This document shows positions 41,019 to 50,893 of a stretch of DNA of 64,000 bases, piece by piece. The stretch lies in contig JBLXEY010000001.1 of the NCBI GenBank assembly GCA_048262655.1, forward strand, positions 620,001 to 684,000. The letters are read 5' to 3'. This DNA comes from JABMNT01 sp048262655 (lineage in GTDB: Bacteria; Pseudomonadota; Alphaproteobacteria; Rhodospirillales; Casp-alpha2). A model generated the notes under the pieces. The model saw only the letters and a program-made list of their open reading frames with translations. It was not told the DNA's origin and searched no databases. The position numbers and the translations under genes are program-made. Within the stretch, counting starts at the first letter, position 1. Each line of letters starts with the position of its first letter.

Positions 41019-41813
41019 CTAAGACGTCAATGCACCCGGCCCCGGTGTCGCTCCAGGAGGACATTTTCCCAGGATAATCATACCCAGCACTTCATCCTTG
41101 GTCACATCTTCTGTACTCGCAGAACCAACGACGGCGCCGTTTTTCATAACCGTAACACGATCTGCCAAATCGAAGACATCATGGATATCATGGCTGATCA
41201 GGAAGATACCAATTCCATCTTTCTTCAACAGCTTGATCAGTTCCCCCACCTGTTCCGTTTCCTGGGGCCCAAGCGCTGCCGTCGGCTCATCCATAATCAG
41301 AATGCGTGCATTGAAGTGGATAGCGCGGGCGATGGCGACAGATTGCCGCTGACCACCCGATAGTGCCTTTACCGGGTCTTTAAACCGTTTGAAGTTCGGA
41401 TTGAGCCGCCCCATGACAGCGCGCGCTTGGGCTTCCATAGCCGCATCATCAAGCGTACCCCATTTGGTAAGAAGCTCGCGCCCCAGAAACAAGTTTGCCG
41501 CGGCATCGACGTTATCGGCCAATGCCAGTGTCTGATAGATGGTCTCAATACCATAGTCTTTGGCTTCGCGGGGGTTGGTAATATGGGCTTCTTCACCGTT
41601 GATAAAAATCTTGCCGTGATCCCGCGCATAGGCTCCAGAAAGGATTTTGATCAATGTCGATTTGCCAGCGCCATTGTGGCCCAACAAGCCGACAACTTCT
41701 CCCGGTCGCAAGTCGACAGAAGCGTGATCAACAGCCTTGATACCGCCGAAAGCAATGGATATATCGCGCATTTCGACAAGTGGCGCATCCGTTTGTGTCG
41801 TTTGATTGCTCAT
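41019..41813 (-). CDS. xylG: Xylose-type sugar ABC transporter ATP-binding protein
   Basis: Single-domain ATPase, 264 residues, as in alphaproteobacterial XylG/FrcA (E. coli XylG has two domains). Walker A is GHNGAGKST at 45-53, the signature LSGGQRQSVAIARA, Walker B RILIMDEP, and the H-loop FLISHDIHDVFDL. It lies 15 bases after the permease gene. It powers uptake of a pentose or fructose-like sugar; the symbol rests on the binding protein's match to XylF. Confidence 0.85.
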   Translation of the reverse strand: MSNQTTQTDAPLVEMRDISIAFGGIKAVDHASVDLRPGEVVGLLGHNGAGKSTLIKILSGAYARDHGKIFINGEEAHITNPREAKDYGIETIYQTLALADNVDAAANLFLGRELLTKWGTLDDAAMEAQARAVMGRLNPNFKRFKDPVKALSGGQRQSVAIARAIHFNARILIMDEPTAALGPQETEQVGELIKLLKKDGIGIFLISHDIHDVFDLADRVTVMKNGAVVGSASTEDVTKDEVLGMIILGKCPPGATPGPGALTS

Positions 41814-41828
41814 AGCTCGCTCCCCCCC

Positions 41829-43151
41829 TTATACCGAATTTCGACGATACAATGTATCGAGCCAGACAGCGCTAACAAGAACCCCGCCAACAACCATTTG
41901 CTGAATTGCGGCATCGAAGCCGACCAGAACCATACCTGACTGCAACGACTGCATAACCAGTGCACCCAGCATCGCGCCGTAGATGGTACCAATGCCGCCC
42001 GCAAAGGATGTGCCGCCAATGACCGCCGCTGCGATCACGTAGAGCTCGTCTAATTGCCCCAGCGCGTTGGTCGCCGAATTCAGTCGGGCACTCGCAATAA
42101 CCGCCGAAATGCCAACCAAGGCCCCCATGAGGGCGAAAATCTTCAGCGTCATAAGTCGGGTATTAATGCCGGCCAGTTCCGCCGCTTCCGGATTGCCGCC
42201 AATGGCAAAGACATAGCGCCCAAAGCGTGTCCGGGTTGCGATAAAGGTCATCATGATGCCAACGGCTAATGCAATAAGAACCGGAATTGCGAATCCGTGC
42301 GATATAAATAAACCACCTTCGGGTATCTCGATATTATTTGCAGCTGCATATTGTTTGACGATCCCTTTCGGCCAAGGGTAGGCATTCATCACAACCACAG
42401 AACCAAGGACCAAGGCGGAACCCACACCACCGATCAAACATTCCGCCCACATGGGCCGCAACGGAAAACCAAAGCGAATGCGCTGGCGTCGACCTGAAAT
42501 TAATAATGCCAAAATTCCACAGCATACAAGTACGCCGACGATCCAGCTTCCCGTCGCACCAATCGTCCCGTATGGACCTCCGCCAATCAGAGCGAACGTA
42601 CTGTCTACCGGCGCAATCGTCTCACCGCGGGCAACCCACCACGCAGAACCACGCCAGAACAACAATCCCCCAAGGGTGACAATAAAGGCAGGGATACCAA
42701 GATACGCGATAAGGAACCCCTGAAATGCGCCAATCACAGCGCCAAACACGATGCCAACGGCGACCGTAATTACCCAGATCATCGGATGTTCCAGACCGAT
42801 GAGATTGGGCAAGATCCATACTTGAACCACCCCCATCATCATCGCCGTTACACCGAGCAGCGAACCAACGGACAAATCAATATGCCGGGTCACAATAATC
42901 AGCACCATCCCGGTTGCCATAACAGCAATCGAAGACGTTTGAACGGAGAGGTTCCAGAGGTTTCTAGGCGTCAAGAACGCGCCGAACCCATTAGCAAAAT
43001 GCCCATAATAATGAAACCCTAGCCAGATCAATAGCAGGGCACCAACCATGCCCAGCATCCGCGTGTCGACTTCCGTTATTCGCAGAAAACGGACAATTGG
43101 ATTTTCCGGCTTTTCAGAGTCTTGTTGGTCTTTCACCGCTTCTTCAGACAC
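41829..43151 (-). CDS. xylH: Xylose-type sugar ABC transporter permease, GTG start
   Basis: Inner-membrane permease of the CUT2 class, about 440 residues, with some ten hydrophobic segments. GTRHIDLSVGS-like sequence appears as IVTRHIDLSVGSLLG, the family hallmark. AYLGIPAFIVTLGGLLFWRG and GGNPEAAELAGINTR are also typical. The frame starts with TTG at 43196, but a GTG at 43149-43151 is preceded by GGAGG, so I start there. It carries a polar amino extension (KDQQDSEKPENP). Confidence 0.87.
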   Translation of the reverse strand: MSEEAVKDQQDSEKPENPIVRFLRITEVDTRMLGMVGALLLIWLGFHYYGHFANGFGAFLTPRNLWNLSVQTSSIAVMATGMVLIIVTRHIDLSVGSLLGVTAMMMGVVQVWILPNLIGLEHPMIWVITVAVGIVFGAVIGAFQGFLIAYLGIPAFIVTLGGLLFWRGSAWWVARGETIAPVDSTFALIGGGPYGTIGATGSWIVGVLVCCGILALLISGRRQRIRFGFPLRPMWAECLIGGVGSALVLGSVVVMNAYPWPKGIVKQYAAANNIEIPEGGLFISHGFAIPVLIALAVGIMMTFIATRTRFGRYVFAIGGNPEAAELAGINTRLMTLKIFALMGALVGISAVIASARLNSATNALGQLDELYVIAAAVIGGTSFAGGIGTIYGAMLGALVMQSLQSGMVLVGFDAAIQQMVVGGVLVSAVWLDTLYRRNSV

Positions 43152-43245
43152 AGCACTTCCTCCCCAAATTTTTGGTAGGCGTAATCCTTCGGACAAACGC
43201 CCTGGATATTAAGAGTATTTATCAATTTGTATTTGTAATCAATGA

Positions 43246-43277
43246 GGGCCGCGCCTCTTAAGTCAGCGACGCGGCCC
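43246..43277 (-). other. Intercistronic stem-loop between xylF and xylH
   Basis: GGGCCGCG (43246-43253) and CGCGGCCC (43270-43277) make a perfect 8-bp, all-G/C stem around a 16-nt loop. It lies about 50 bases after the xylF stop in the transcript. The likely role is mRNA 3' protection of the binding-protein message, or partial termination. Confidence 0.6.
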
Positions 43278-43328
43278 CGATTGCATTAGCAAGTTGGCGT
43301 TCTTCTATGAAAAAGCCAATTCATGCAC

Positions 43329-44369
43329 TTAGTTGCAAGCTGCAACCATTCCAGCTTTAACGCCTTTGCAAGCTGTTGCCTTGTCGATCCATCCAGCTTC
43401 AATAACAGAACCCAAAGAAGCTTTGGTGACCGGTGTTGGCTCTAGAAGGATAGAATTAACGGTGACACCACGTTTACCGCCGGAGAACGGCGCTACACCT
43501 GGGACGTCTGTCATGGACTTGCCAGCGGCAAGCATCAAAGCGGCTTCAGCAGCAACTTTACCAAGTGCGCGAGAATCTTTCCAAACAGAAACCAACTGTG
43601 TACCAAGCGCAACCCGATTGATTGCAGCCAAGTCACCATCTTGACCCGTCACAGGAACAGAACCCGCCATTCCCTGAGCAGACAATGCAGCAACAACGCC
43701 ACCAGCCATGCCATCATTTTCAGAAATAACGGCATCAACATTATTATTATTGGCTGTCAGAATTTGCTCCATGTTACGCTGAGCGTTTTCTGGCTTCCAA
43801 CCATCGGTGAAAACTTCACCAACATTTTTGATCTTGCCAGCATCAATATTTGGCTTCAGCACTTCCATAATGCCTTGGAACAGGAACGTTGCGTTTGGAT
43901 CACCTTGGTCACCTTTAATGAAGGCGAAGTTTCCAGAATCTTTAACTTTCAACATTTCTTTCGCCATCAAGCGGCCAACGCCAACATTGTCAAAAGTAAT
44001 GTAGAGAGAATCTTTGTGCTCGATCTGCACATCGTAGGCGATCATCGGAATGCCTTCTGCAGCAGCTTTATCGACAGCTGGCAAAATGGCTTCAGAATCA
44101 AAGGGAACGATCATCAAAACATCGGCGCCCTGTGCAATCAGGGACTCGACATCTGTCAACTGCTTGGCAGCAGAACCCTGTGCATCGGCGGAAATATAAC
44201 GATCTCCATTGGCCTCAACGATTTTCTTGATAACAGCTTCATCACGCTTCCAGCGCTCTTCCTGGAAAACCTTCCATGAAACACCGATGGTCTTACCAGC
44301 TGCGATTGCCTGACCAGCAAACGACGCAGCAAATACTGCGCCCACAAGGGCGAGTGTTAACTTTTTCAT
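43329..44369 (-). CDS. xylF: D-xylose-binding-protein-like periplasmic protein
   Basis: Periplasmic sugar-binding protein of 346 residues. The Sec signal ends after QAIAA. EERWKRDEAVIKK, ISADAQGSAAKQLTDVESLI, DGWKPENAQRNMEQILTAN, and SAQGMAGSVPVTGQDGDLAAI match E. coli XylF positions, so a pentose ligand is likely. GGGAGG precedes the ATG. First gene of the operon with xylH and xylG. No xylose isomerase or xylulokinase gene is in the window; the related fructose or other CUT2 ligands cannot be excluded. Confidence 0.87.
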   Translation of the reverse strand: MKKLTLALVGAVFAASFAGQAIAAGKTIGVSWKVFQEERWKRDEAVIKKIVEANGDRYISADAQGSAAKQLTDVESLIAQGADVLMIVPFDSEAILPAVDKAAAEGIPMIAYDVQIEHKDSLYITFDNVGVGRLMAKEMLKVKDSGNFAFIKGDQGDPNATFLFQGIMEVLKPNIDAGKIKNVGEVFTDGWKPENAQRNMEQILTANNNNVDAVISENDGMAGGVVAALSAQGMAGSVPVTGQDGDLAAINRVALGTQLVSVWKDSRALGKVAAEAALMLAAGKSMTDVPGVAPFSGGKRGVTVNSILLEPTPVTKASLGSVIEAGWIDKATACKGVKAGMVAACN

Positions 44370-44580
44370 TTGTGTACCTCCCTGTACGAACCTAATAACA
44401 TTTAATCATAGCGACTAAATCGGTCAATCGCCCCATTTAATTCGAGACGTGAAAAAAATAGTGACTTGATAGCGCATTTGAGTCAACATCAAAATGAAGT
44501 ATTGCTGTTATTTTTATACAAGAGAGTTTTTTTGTGACCCTGATTGTTTTCCAAGATTGTCCTGAAACAGGGGCGCTCAG
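44370..44580. promoter_or_regulatory. Divergent xylF/ROK control region
   Basis: A 211-bp AT-rich gap with promoters for both directions. I see TATACAAG before the ROK gene as a possible -10 and no strong palindrome. Control by the ROK protein is inferred from adjacency. Confidence 0.3.
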
Positions 44581-45813
44581 ATGACAGAATTAAGGCGATC
44601 TGATGATGTCCGCAAAGGAAACCGTCGACGTATCATCGAAGCGGTGCGTCGCATGGGTGCCCCCTCGCGAACCGACATCCAGCATTTGACAGGACTGAGT
44701 GCAGCGACGGTATCAGCGATTACATCCAGCCTGATTGAAGAAAATGTTTTGATTTATCCGAGCACAGAAAAGTTAGCTGGCGCCGGGCGCGGCCGCCCGA
44801 AAGTTGCCTTGGCGATCAATCCGTGCGCTGCCCTCATTGGAACCATTATCTTTCGTCACAACATTATCTCTGCAGAGATCGTCGACTACACGGGGCAGAC
44901 AGTCAGTGAGGATGTCATGACACTGGTGACCGCAGAAGCATCCGTTGATGACCTGAAAAACGCGCTTACGAATTGCTTGTCACGTGCCATATCGCGGATC
45001 GATGCCCCGAAACAATCATTGGACCGCATATCGGTTGGCATCCAGGGGGTGATAGATATTGCAGGGACCACCCTTATGTGGTCGCCGATTTCAAAACACC
45101 ATAATTTGCCGGTTAAAAGCTGGTTTGAAGCGTCCTTTGACACCCCTACTCATGTTTCAAATGACTGTGATATGATTTCCCAATCCTTAAATTGGCGCGA
45201 CCCGAAACGTTATGGAGATAATTTCGCAGCGATATTGCTGGCAAATGGTGTCGGCATGGGGCTTTTCCTGCGCGGTCGCTTAATCAACGGCACCCGGTCT
45301 TCCGGGACGGAGTTTGGCCACATGACCTATCAACCCGGTGGTGCCTTATGCCGATGCGGCAGTCTTGGATGTATTGAGGCCTACGCCAGCGCCTATGCCA
45401 TATCCCGCCGCGCGCAACATGCACCTGAAAACACACTGCCTGTTGAATTGCAAAGCGCCCATGATCTATCGGCAATCGTCGCAGCAGCCAAAAATGGCGA
45501 TGAAAACGCAAAAACGGCCATCGAGGCAGCAGGGAAAGCCATTGGTAGCGGTCTCGCCAATATCTACGCCTTGGTTGACCCCTTTCCCATTGTTATTGTG
45601 GGTAGCGGCGTTGTCGCATTCGATCTAATGGAACCGGCAATTCGAAAGGCACTGGGCGCGACGGTTGCTGGTAAACAGGTTGAAAACATTTCAATTGATT
45701 GCTTTTCTGACGAGACTCCCTTTGTTCGGCAGGGGTGCGTGATAAGCGCCTTAATGGCACAAGACAGTGAAGTCGCAGATGGCGGACCAAATATTGAGGC
45801 GATTGCGGGATGA
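44581..45813 (+). CDS. ROK family transcriptional regulator (XylR/NagC-like)
   Basis: Sugar-responsive repressor of 410 residues. The amino winged helix is at about 18-60 (MGAPSRTDIQHLTGLSAATVSAITSSLIEE, in part). The ROK domain follows, with ANGVGMGLFLRG and the zinc motif CRCGSLGCIEAYAS near 258-271. It faces xylFHG and probably regulates it. Its TGA overlaps the next gene's ATG (ATGA at 45810-45813), so it is translationally coupled to a di-heme cytochrome gene. That coupling to secreted redox proteins is unusual. Confidence 0.92.
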   Translation: MTELRRSDDVRKGNRRRIIEAVRRMGAPSRTDIQHLTGLSAATVSAITSSLIEENVLIYPSTEKLAGAGRGRPKVALAINPCAALIGTIIFRHNIISAEIVDYTGQTVSEDVMTLVTAEASVDDLKNALTNCLSRAISRIDAPKQSLDRISVGIQGVIDIAGTTLMWSPISKHHNLPVKSWFEASFDTPTHVSNDCDMISQSLNWRDPKRYGDNFAAILLANGVGMGLFLRGRLINGTRSSGTEFGHMTYQPGGALCRCGSLGCIEAYASAYAISRRAQHAPENTLPVELQSAHDLSAIVAAAKNGDENAKTAIEAAGKAIGSGLANIYALVDPFPIVIVGSGVVAFDLMEPAIRKALGATVAGKQVENISIDCFSDETPFVRQGCVISALMAQDSEVADGGPNIEAIAG

Positions 45814-47237
45814 TAAAATTTAGCGTGCGGCATTCGTGGCAATGCCTCGTCACATGCCTTCTGCTATCAGCTAGCGGCGGCACCATTACGGCAAATGCAG
45901 CTGGTGGCCCAGGTGAAGAAAACGCCGTCACATCGAGACTTGGTGATCATGGTTCGCTGATCGGCCAACCGATGCAAAACATCATCGACCATGGCGAAAT
46001 GCTGTTCATGGCCCGGTTCACAACTGTCGACGGCGCGGGCAGACCAGAAGCCACACAAGCTGCGGTGCCAACAAAACGACGCTTTGATGCCAGCCGTGCC
46101 TTCTTTCGAACATCGGGCCCTGATTCCAACGGCTGTATATCCTGTCATATGCAGCCCCTGCCCGGTGGGGCTGGTGACTTTGCGTTAAACGCATTTACGA
46201 CCGACGGATTTGTAGATGCAGACTTTGACTCGCTTGACCCTCAATTTTCGAATGAACGCGGAACAACCCACTTATTTGGCAGTGGTCTAGTTGAATTGCT
46301 GGCGCGCGAAATGACAGCAGACCTTCAGCACCTGAGAGATACGGCTGTCAGGGATGCAAGAAAAAGTGGCACCGACGTAGCCGTTGACCTGGTTACAAAA
46401 AATGTCTCTTTCGGTCGCTTGTCGGCCACGCCAGAGGGTTTTTTGGACGTCTCGAAAGTTGATGGTATTGATCCAGATCTTGTGGTCCGTCCGTTCAGCC
46501 AAAAAGGCGTTTTTGTCTCGCTTCGCGAATTTACTGTCAACGCCAGTAATCACCATCATGGAATGCAGGCTGAGGAACGCTTTGGCGCACGCTGGACCGG
46601 AGAGGCCGATTATGATCGTGATGGTGTAACATCTGAATTATCCGAAGGCGACATCACCGCATTGGTCGCATTTCAAGCCACGCTGCCCCCCCCAGGCCGA
46701 AAAGCGAAATTATCTCAAGATTGGACCCAAGCGGCCGAAAAAGGAGAAGCCCTTTTTAAGCAACTCAATTGCATCTCTTGCCATCGGACCAACCTACCGC
46801 TTATAAACCCTGTATTTACAGAACCCGGACCCTACAATGGCGCCGGCAATTTACGAAGCACGGAAACCCGCCTCCTTAAACTCAACCTCATGAGCCAGCC
46901 TGAATTTGCGGCCTTAAAACGAGATGTGAATGGTAATGTTTTGGTACCCGTTTTTAGTGATTTAAAACGCCATACCATTTCAGATGGCGACATTGGACAC
47001 TTCAGAAACGAGCTACTGGGACAGCGATTTGCTGACCGCGATCAATTCCTAACCGGACGTCTTTGGGGTGTCGGGTCAACGGGCCCATGGGGCCATCGCG
47101 GTGATTTAACGACGTTGCGCGAAACCATCCAGGCCCATGGTGGTGAGGCCCGTCATTCCCGGAATGCTTTTCAGGCATTACCTCCCGCCGACAAAAAAGC
47201 CGTGATTGCTTTCCTACAAACTTTGGTCATCCAATGA
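45810..47237 (+). CDS. Periplasmic di-heme cytochrome c, di-heme oxidoreductase-like
   Basis: Secreted c-type cytochrome of 475 residues. A Sec signal ends near residue 31. Two CISCH haem sites lie at 109-113 and 321-325; each half has the KGEALF-type or GEMLF helix before it, so the protein looks like two cytochrome domains. NASNHHHGMQAEERFG near 244-259 may supply distal histidines, as in DUF1111-type di-heme oxidoreductases, to which it is probably related. It is coupled by ATGA overlaps to the ROK gene before it and the FG-GAP gene after it. The electron donor or substrate is unknown. Confidence 0.85.
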   Translation: MIKFSVRHSWQCLVTCLLLSASGGTITANAAGGPGEENAVTSRLGDHGSLIGQPMQNIIDHGEMLFMARFTTVDGAGRPEATQAAVPTKRRFDASRAFFRTSGPDSNGCISCHMQPLPGGAGDFALNAFTTDGFVDADFDSLDPQFSNERGTTHLFGSGLVELLAREMTADLQHLRDTAVRDARKSGTDVAVDLVTKNVSFGRLSATPEGFLDVSKVDGIDPDLVVRPFSQKGVFVSLREFTVNASNHHHGMQAEERFGARWTGEADYDRDGVTSELSEGDITALVAFQATLPPPGRKAKLSQDWTQAAEKGEALFKQLNCISCHRTNLPLINPVFTEPGPYNGAGNLRSTETRLLKLNLMSQPEFAALKRDVNGNVLVPVFSDLKRHTISDGDIGHFRNELLGQRFADRDQFLTGRLWGVGSTGPWGHRGDLTTLRETIQAHGGEARHSRNAFQALPPADKKAVIAFLQTLVIQ

Positions 47238-48862
47238 TACGTTTTGTGCCTTTCATTTTCTTTTCACTCATTTCACTATCCGCCGTTGCCGCACCGGATA
47301 CCCCCGTTTTTATTAATGAAGCAGACCGCGCGGGGATAGATCACACGTATGGCGGCCCTTGGGAGTTTTATGTCGGTGGCGGCGCTGCTGCTTTCGATTG
47401 TGATCATGATTTTAAAGCGGACCTTTTTGTTGCCGGTGGTGAAAACCCCGCAAAGCTTTACCGCAATCAGTCGAGTGTTGGCGGGCCTTTTGAGTTCAAG
47501 CAAATGTCACTGAATATTGAAGCGCCCCTGTTAAAAGATGTTCTTGGCGCTTATGCGCTTGATATTGATAACGATGGTAACCTTGACCTCGCCCTGCTTC
47601 GGCTGGGTGAGAACCTTTTGCTGCGGGGCGACGGCACATGTCAGTTTACGGTCGCCAACCGCCAATGGCACTTCGATGGCGGCGACGCATGGACCACAGC
47701 CTTTTCAGCAACCTGGGAGAAAGATTCTGTGTATCCGACGCTCGCTTTCGGCAACTATGTTGATCGTGACGCACAGGGTTCCCCCTGGGGCACCTGCTCA
47801 CCCCATCATATTTTTCGCCCAACGCCCACAACCGGCTTAGCCCCTGATTACACAACATCTCATGAAGTTCGGCCAGGATACTGTACGCTCGGAATGTTAT
47901 TCAGCGACTGGGACCGCAGTGGTGTGCCGTCGCTTCGAATTACAAATGATCGGCACTATTATCGCGGCGGTGAAGAACAGCTCGTGGCTCTGGACCCTTC
48001 AAAACCGCCACGGCTATTTAAGCGCGGTGACGGCTGGCAAAAACTTCAAATCTGGGGAATGGGCATTGCGGCGCATGACCTCGATGGGGATGGCTATCTG
48101 GAGTATGGGTTAACCAGCATGGGTGACACAAAAATCCAACGCCTTGAGCGTCCCCGAGACCAGCAGCCTGTGTTCGAAGACATGGCCTTTGCCTGGAAGG
48201 CGACAGCGCACCGCCCCTACACAGGAACGGACCAGCGGCCGTCAACAGGCTGGCACATTGAATTTCAAGACTTCAACAACGATTCTCGAGCAGATGTATT
48301 CATTGCCAAGGGAAATGTTGAAGCAATGCCGGACTTCGCAGAATCCGATCCTGACAATCTGCTGATTGGGCAAGCGAACGGGGAGTTTATGGAAGTCGGA
48401 CTCGCGGCGGGATTGGCTCAGGATACGCGCGGGCGCGGAGCGGCGATCGCAGATTTTAACCTCGACGGGATGCTCGATATCGCCCTGATCAATCGCGAAA
48501 ACAAAATGGCACTTTGGCGCAATCAAGGCCGACAGCTCGAGGCTGGAAAATTTGGTCCCATGGGTAATCATGCTTTCATTAAACTTCGTCAATCGGGGCC
48601 AAATCCACACGGGATTGGCTCGGAGATACGCATCCGTGTCGGGACGCGCGATGTCTCCCGCGAAGTTTTGGTTGGTGGTGGACACGCAGGCGGCACCCAT
48701 GACTGGCTGCATTTTGGTCTTGGCGTGGCAGACAGGGTCACTGTGCGCGTGCGCTGGCCGGATGGCAAATGGGGCCCTTGGAAACGTTTGTTTGCGAACC
48801 AATACGTGGTAATCGATCGGGACCAAAAAAACCCTGTGATATGGCAACCGCCAACCCTCTGA
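47234..48862 (+). CDS. FG-GAP/VCBS repeat protein with ASPIC/UnbV domain (CRTAC1 family)
   Basis: Exported beta-propeller-type protein of 542 residues. The signal peptide ends near SAVAA. Calcium-type repeats DIDNDGNLD, DLDGDGYLE, DFNNDSRAD and DFNLDGMLD are spaced along the body. The last 90 residues resemble the ASPIC/UnbV domain (GSEIRIRVGTRDVSREV, GLGVADRVTVRVRWPDG). The ATG overlaps the previous gene's TGA as ATGA. It probably binds a glycan or partner protein in the periplasm or at the surface and works with the di-heme cytochrome. Function inferred only from the operon. Confidence 0.88.
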   Translation: MIRFVPFIFFSLISLSAVAAPDTPVFINEADRAGIDHTYGGPWEFYVGGGAAAFDCDHDFKADLFVAGGENPAKLYRNQSSVGGPFEFKQMSLNIEAPLLKDVLGAYALDIDNDGNLDLALLRLGENLLLRGDGTCQFTVANRQWHFDGGDAWTTAFSATWEKDSVYPTLAFGNYVDRDAQGSPWGTCSPHHIFRPTPTTGLAPDYTTSHEVRPGYCTLGMLFSDWDRSGVPSLRITNDRHYYRGGEEQLVALDPSKPPRLFKRGDGWQKLQIWGMGIAAHDLDGDGYLEYGLTSMGDTKIQRLERPRDQQPVFEDMAFAWKATAHRPYTGTDQRPSTGWHIEFQDFNNDSRADVFIAKGNVEAMPDFAESDPDNLLIGQANGEFMEVGLAAGLAQDTRGRGAAIADFNLDGMLDIALINRENKMALWRNQGRQLEAGKFGPMGNHAFIKLRQSGPNPHGIGSEIRIRVGTRDVSREVLVGGGHAGGTHDWLHFGLGVADRVTVRVRWPDGKWGPWKRLFANQYVVIDRDQKNPVIWQPPTL

Positions 48863-49006
48863 TTCTGCCGGTATAACAGCCCCTTTTCAGATGAAATTCC
48901 AACTCCATCCGAAGAAAAAACATCTTTTCGGTAATTTCTTGCTCAGAATGGTGTAGCCTATAGGGATCACGCTGAACATTCGGCGTAAACAGCAGGGGTA
49001 CGGAAT

Positions 49007-49531
49007 ATGTTTAAGAGAATTTTAGTCGCGACAGATGGATCCGACCATGGAACAAGTGCGGTGAAGGCGGCAGCCGAAATTGCCGTAAAATTTGAATCAC
49101 AATTGACCATAGGGCACGTCCTTTTGCACGGCGAACCCCCTTCCGCCTTTCGCAGAATGACCGAAGTCGAGCACTTGGTCCGCGAGCCTTCTGTACCTAA
49201 GCCAAATGTTCAAAATATTTCTGGGGGTCTTATTGCGCATATGAGCAATGCCGAACAGAAGCGGGTATCGCAGGATGTTATGGACGCACTTGCCGGTCGC
49301 ATCACCGATCATGCTGTCGACATTGCCAAGAAAATAGGTGTCATAAACGTTTCGAGTGAAATTGAAGAAGGCGATACGGCAAACCGCATCCTCAAGATTG
49401 CCGGCAAAGTTGACGCCGACTTGATCGTTATCGGCACCCGCGGTTTCGGCCCCATCAAGGCGCTTCTTATGGGCAGCACATCTCAAAAAATCACTCAACT
49501 GGCGACTTGTGCTTGCCTAACCGTAAAATAA
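49007..49531 (+). CDS. Universal stress protein, single domain
   Basis: Cytoplasmic nucleotide-binding protein of 174 residues. ILVATDGSDHGTSAV opens it and GTRGFGPIKALLMGSTSQKI near 143-162 is the G-x2-G-x9-G(S/T) ATP motif, intact here. It is monocistronic. A polar insert near 45-85 is longer than in the shortest members. Confidence 0.9.
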   Translation: MFKRILVATDGSDHGTSAVKAAAEIAVKFESQLTIGHVLLHGEPPSAFRRMTEVEHLVREPSVPKPNVQNISGGLIAHMSNAEQKRVSQDVMDALAGRITDHAVDIAKKIGVINVSSEIEEGDTANRILKIAGKVDADLIVIGTRGFGPIKALLMGSTSQKITQLATCACLTVK

Positions 49532-49600
49532 ACCGACGCAGTTTTATAAGGCGTTACGTTCAACACACGCGATCGATCGGGTAAATGTGTGGCTTCTTCG

Positions 49601-50833
49601 TCATCCATTGGGACGGTGAAGCTGCGCGCGATCTCGTGTGAACGTTCGACGGCCCTTCTTAAAACCGTATAGCGGTGCGGCCACTTCCCGAACCGCGGCA
49701 ATGCCTGACAGGCAATCCAGCAAAATGATGTCTGCCGGGTTGCCAACACGAATTCCATAGTTATCAAGCCGCATCATTTCAGCCGGTCGGCGAGTGATCA
49801 TATCCAGGCACGCCGTTAAGCCTGTGGTTGTCCCGATTTGCCCAATATTTGCATAAAGATTGGCCATTCGAACCATCGAACAATCCCCAAAAGGGGTAAA
49901 CGGATTAAGGACGTTATTGGTTGCAATGGTACAATTTACGCCGTGATCGATCAGCCTGTGAACCGGCGCGACGCCGCGCACGATATTATGGTCCTTATCC
50001 CCGCCCATCAGATAAAGGTCCGTTGAGGGAAGGACCGTAACCGCGACGCCTGCATCTGATAACCGTGTCGCGACGGCAGACAACTCAACCGGATCCAAGG
50101 CAGATAATTTGCTGACATGACCAATGGCAACGCGACCACCGTAGTTATAGGTGTCCGTCAGCTCACAGACATCACCAACGGTCATGCCTTCCGGGTTGGT
50201 ATCAAAGTCCAGGTGGAAATCAATATCGACATCAAACTCGCGGGCCATCTCAAACACCCGTTCGATCTGGCCACGCGGGTTTGAATCCGTATACGGGCAC
50301 CCACCAACAACTTGCGCGCCGCGCTCCAATGCTGCGATCATAAGTTCGTCAGTACCGGGGTTATTGAGCAGTCCTTCCTGCGGAAATACACATATTTCCA
50401 AGTCAATCGCCCAGGCATACTCCTTGATCAATGGCAACACAGCATCGATGCTTTTAAGGCCAATAACGGGATCGACTTCAAGATGAGCCCGGGCGCGTGT
50501 GGTGCCTTGTAGGATACATTTTTCGAGGGTCCGGATAGCACGATCTTGAATATCCTCGACCGTAAAATTCTTTTTCGCGACAGAAACTTCTTGGATGGCC
50601 TCGGCAAGGGTTCCTTCCTCCGACTTACATCGATCAAGGATGCAGGCTTTATCCAGGTGAATATGCGATTCAATAAAGCCGGGAACGGCAAAACACCCAT
50701 CGGCGTTCAAGACTTCGCAGTCGGCACTCAATCCCGCTTCCAGGGCGACAATGCTCCCATCGGCAATACCAATATCCAGACAGGTTTCACCCGATGGCAT
50801 CAACAGGCTGGCGTTCTTAATTATTGTATCCAT
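49601..50833 (-). CDS. Amidohydrolase, cytosine-deaminase-like
   Basis: Metal-dependent deaminase or ring hydrolase, about 410 residues. The HxH pair is in ESHIHLDK, more ligands in DFHLDFD and GHVSKLSALD, and the late aspartate in PSTDLYLMG. This is the CodA-like subgroup. The frame is open from 50860; ATG 50833 starts with the family sequence DTIIKNASLL. It lies 60 bases after the dihydropyrimidinase-like gene, in one operon under the GntR protein. A cyclic nitrogen compound such as a pyrimidine or hydantoin is the likely substrate. Confidence 0.88.
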   Translation of the reverse strand: MDTIIKNASLLMPSGETCLDIGIADGSIVALEAGLSADCEVLNADGCFAVPGFIESHIHLDKACILDRCKSEEGTLAEAIQEVSVAKKNFTVEDIQDRAIRTLEKCILQGTTRARAHLEVDPVIGLKSIDAVLPLIKEYAWAIDLEICVFPQEGLLNNPGTDELMIAALERGAQVVGGCPYTDSNPRGQIERVFEMAREFDVDIDFHLDFDTNPEGMTVGDVCELTDTYNYGGRVAIGHVSKLSALDPVELSAVATRLSDAGVAVTVLPSTDLYLMGGDKDHNIVRGVAPVHRLIDHGVNCTIATNNVLNPFTPFGDCSMVRMANLYANIGQIGTTTGLTACLDMITRRPAEMMRLDNYGIRVGNPADIILLDCLSGIAAVREVAAPLYGFKKGRRTFTRDRAQLHRPNG

Positions 50834-50893
50834 TGCAAGACCTCTTTCACGGATGAGCAACCATGTGTCAGTGAAGGAAAAATTCCGTCGAGC

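Noticed and set aside
48901..48954. CCGAA...TTCGG after the FG-GAP gene as a terminator
   Set aside because: Only 5 bp with a long A-rich loop and no T tract; too weak to list.
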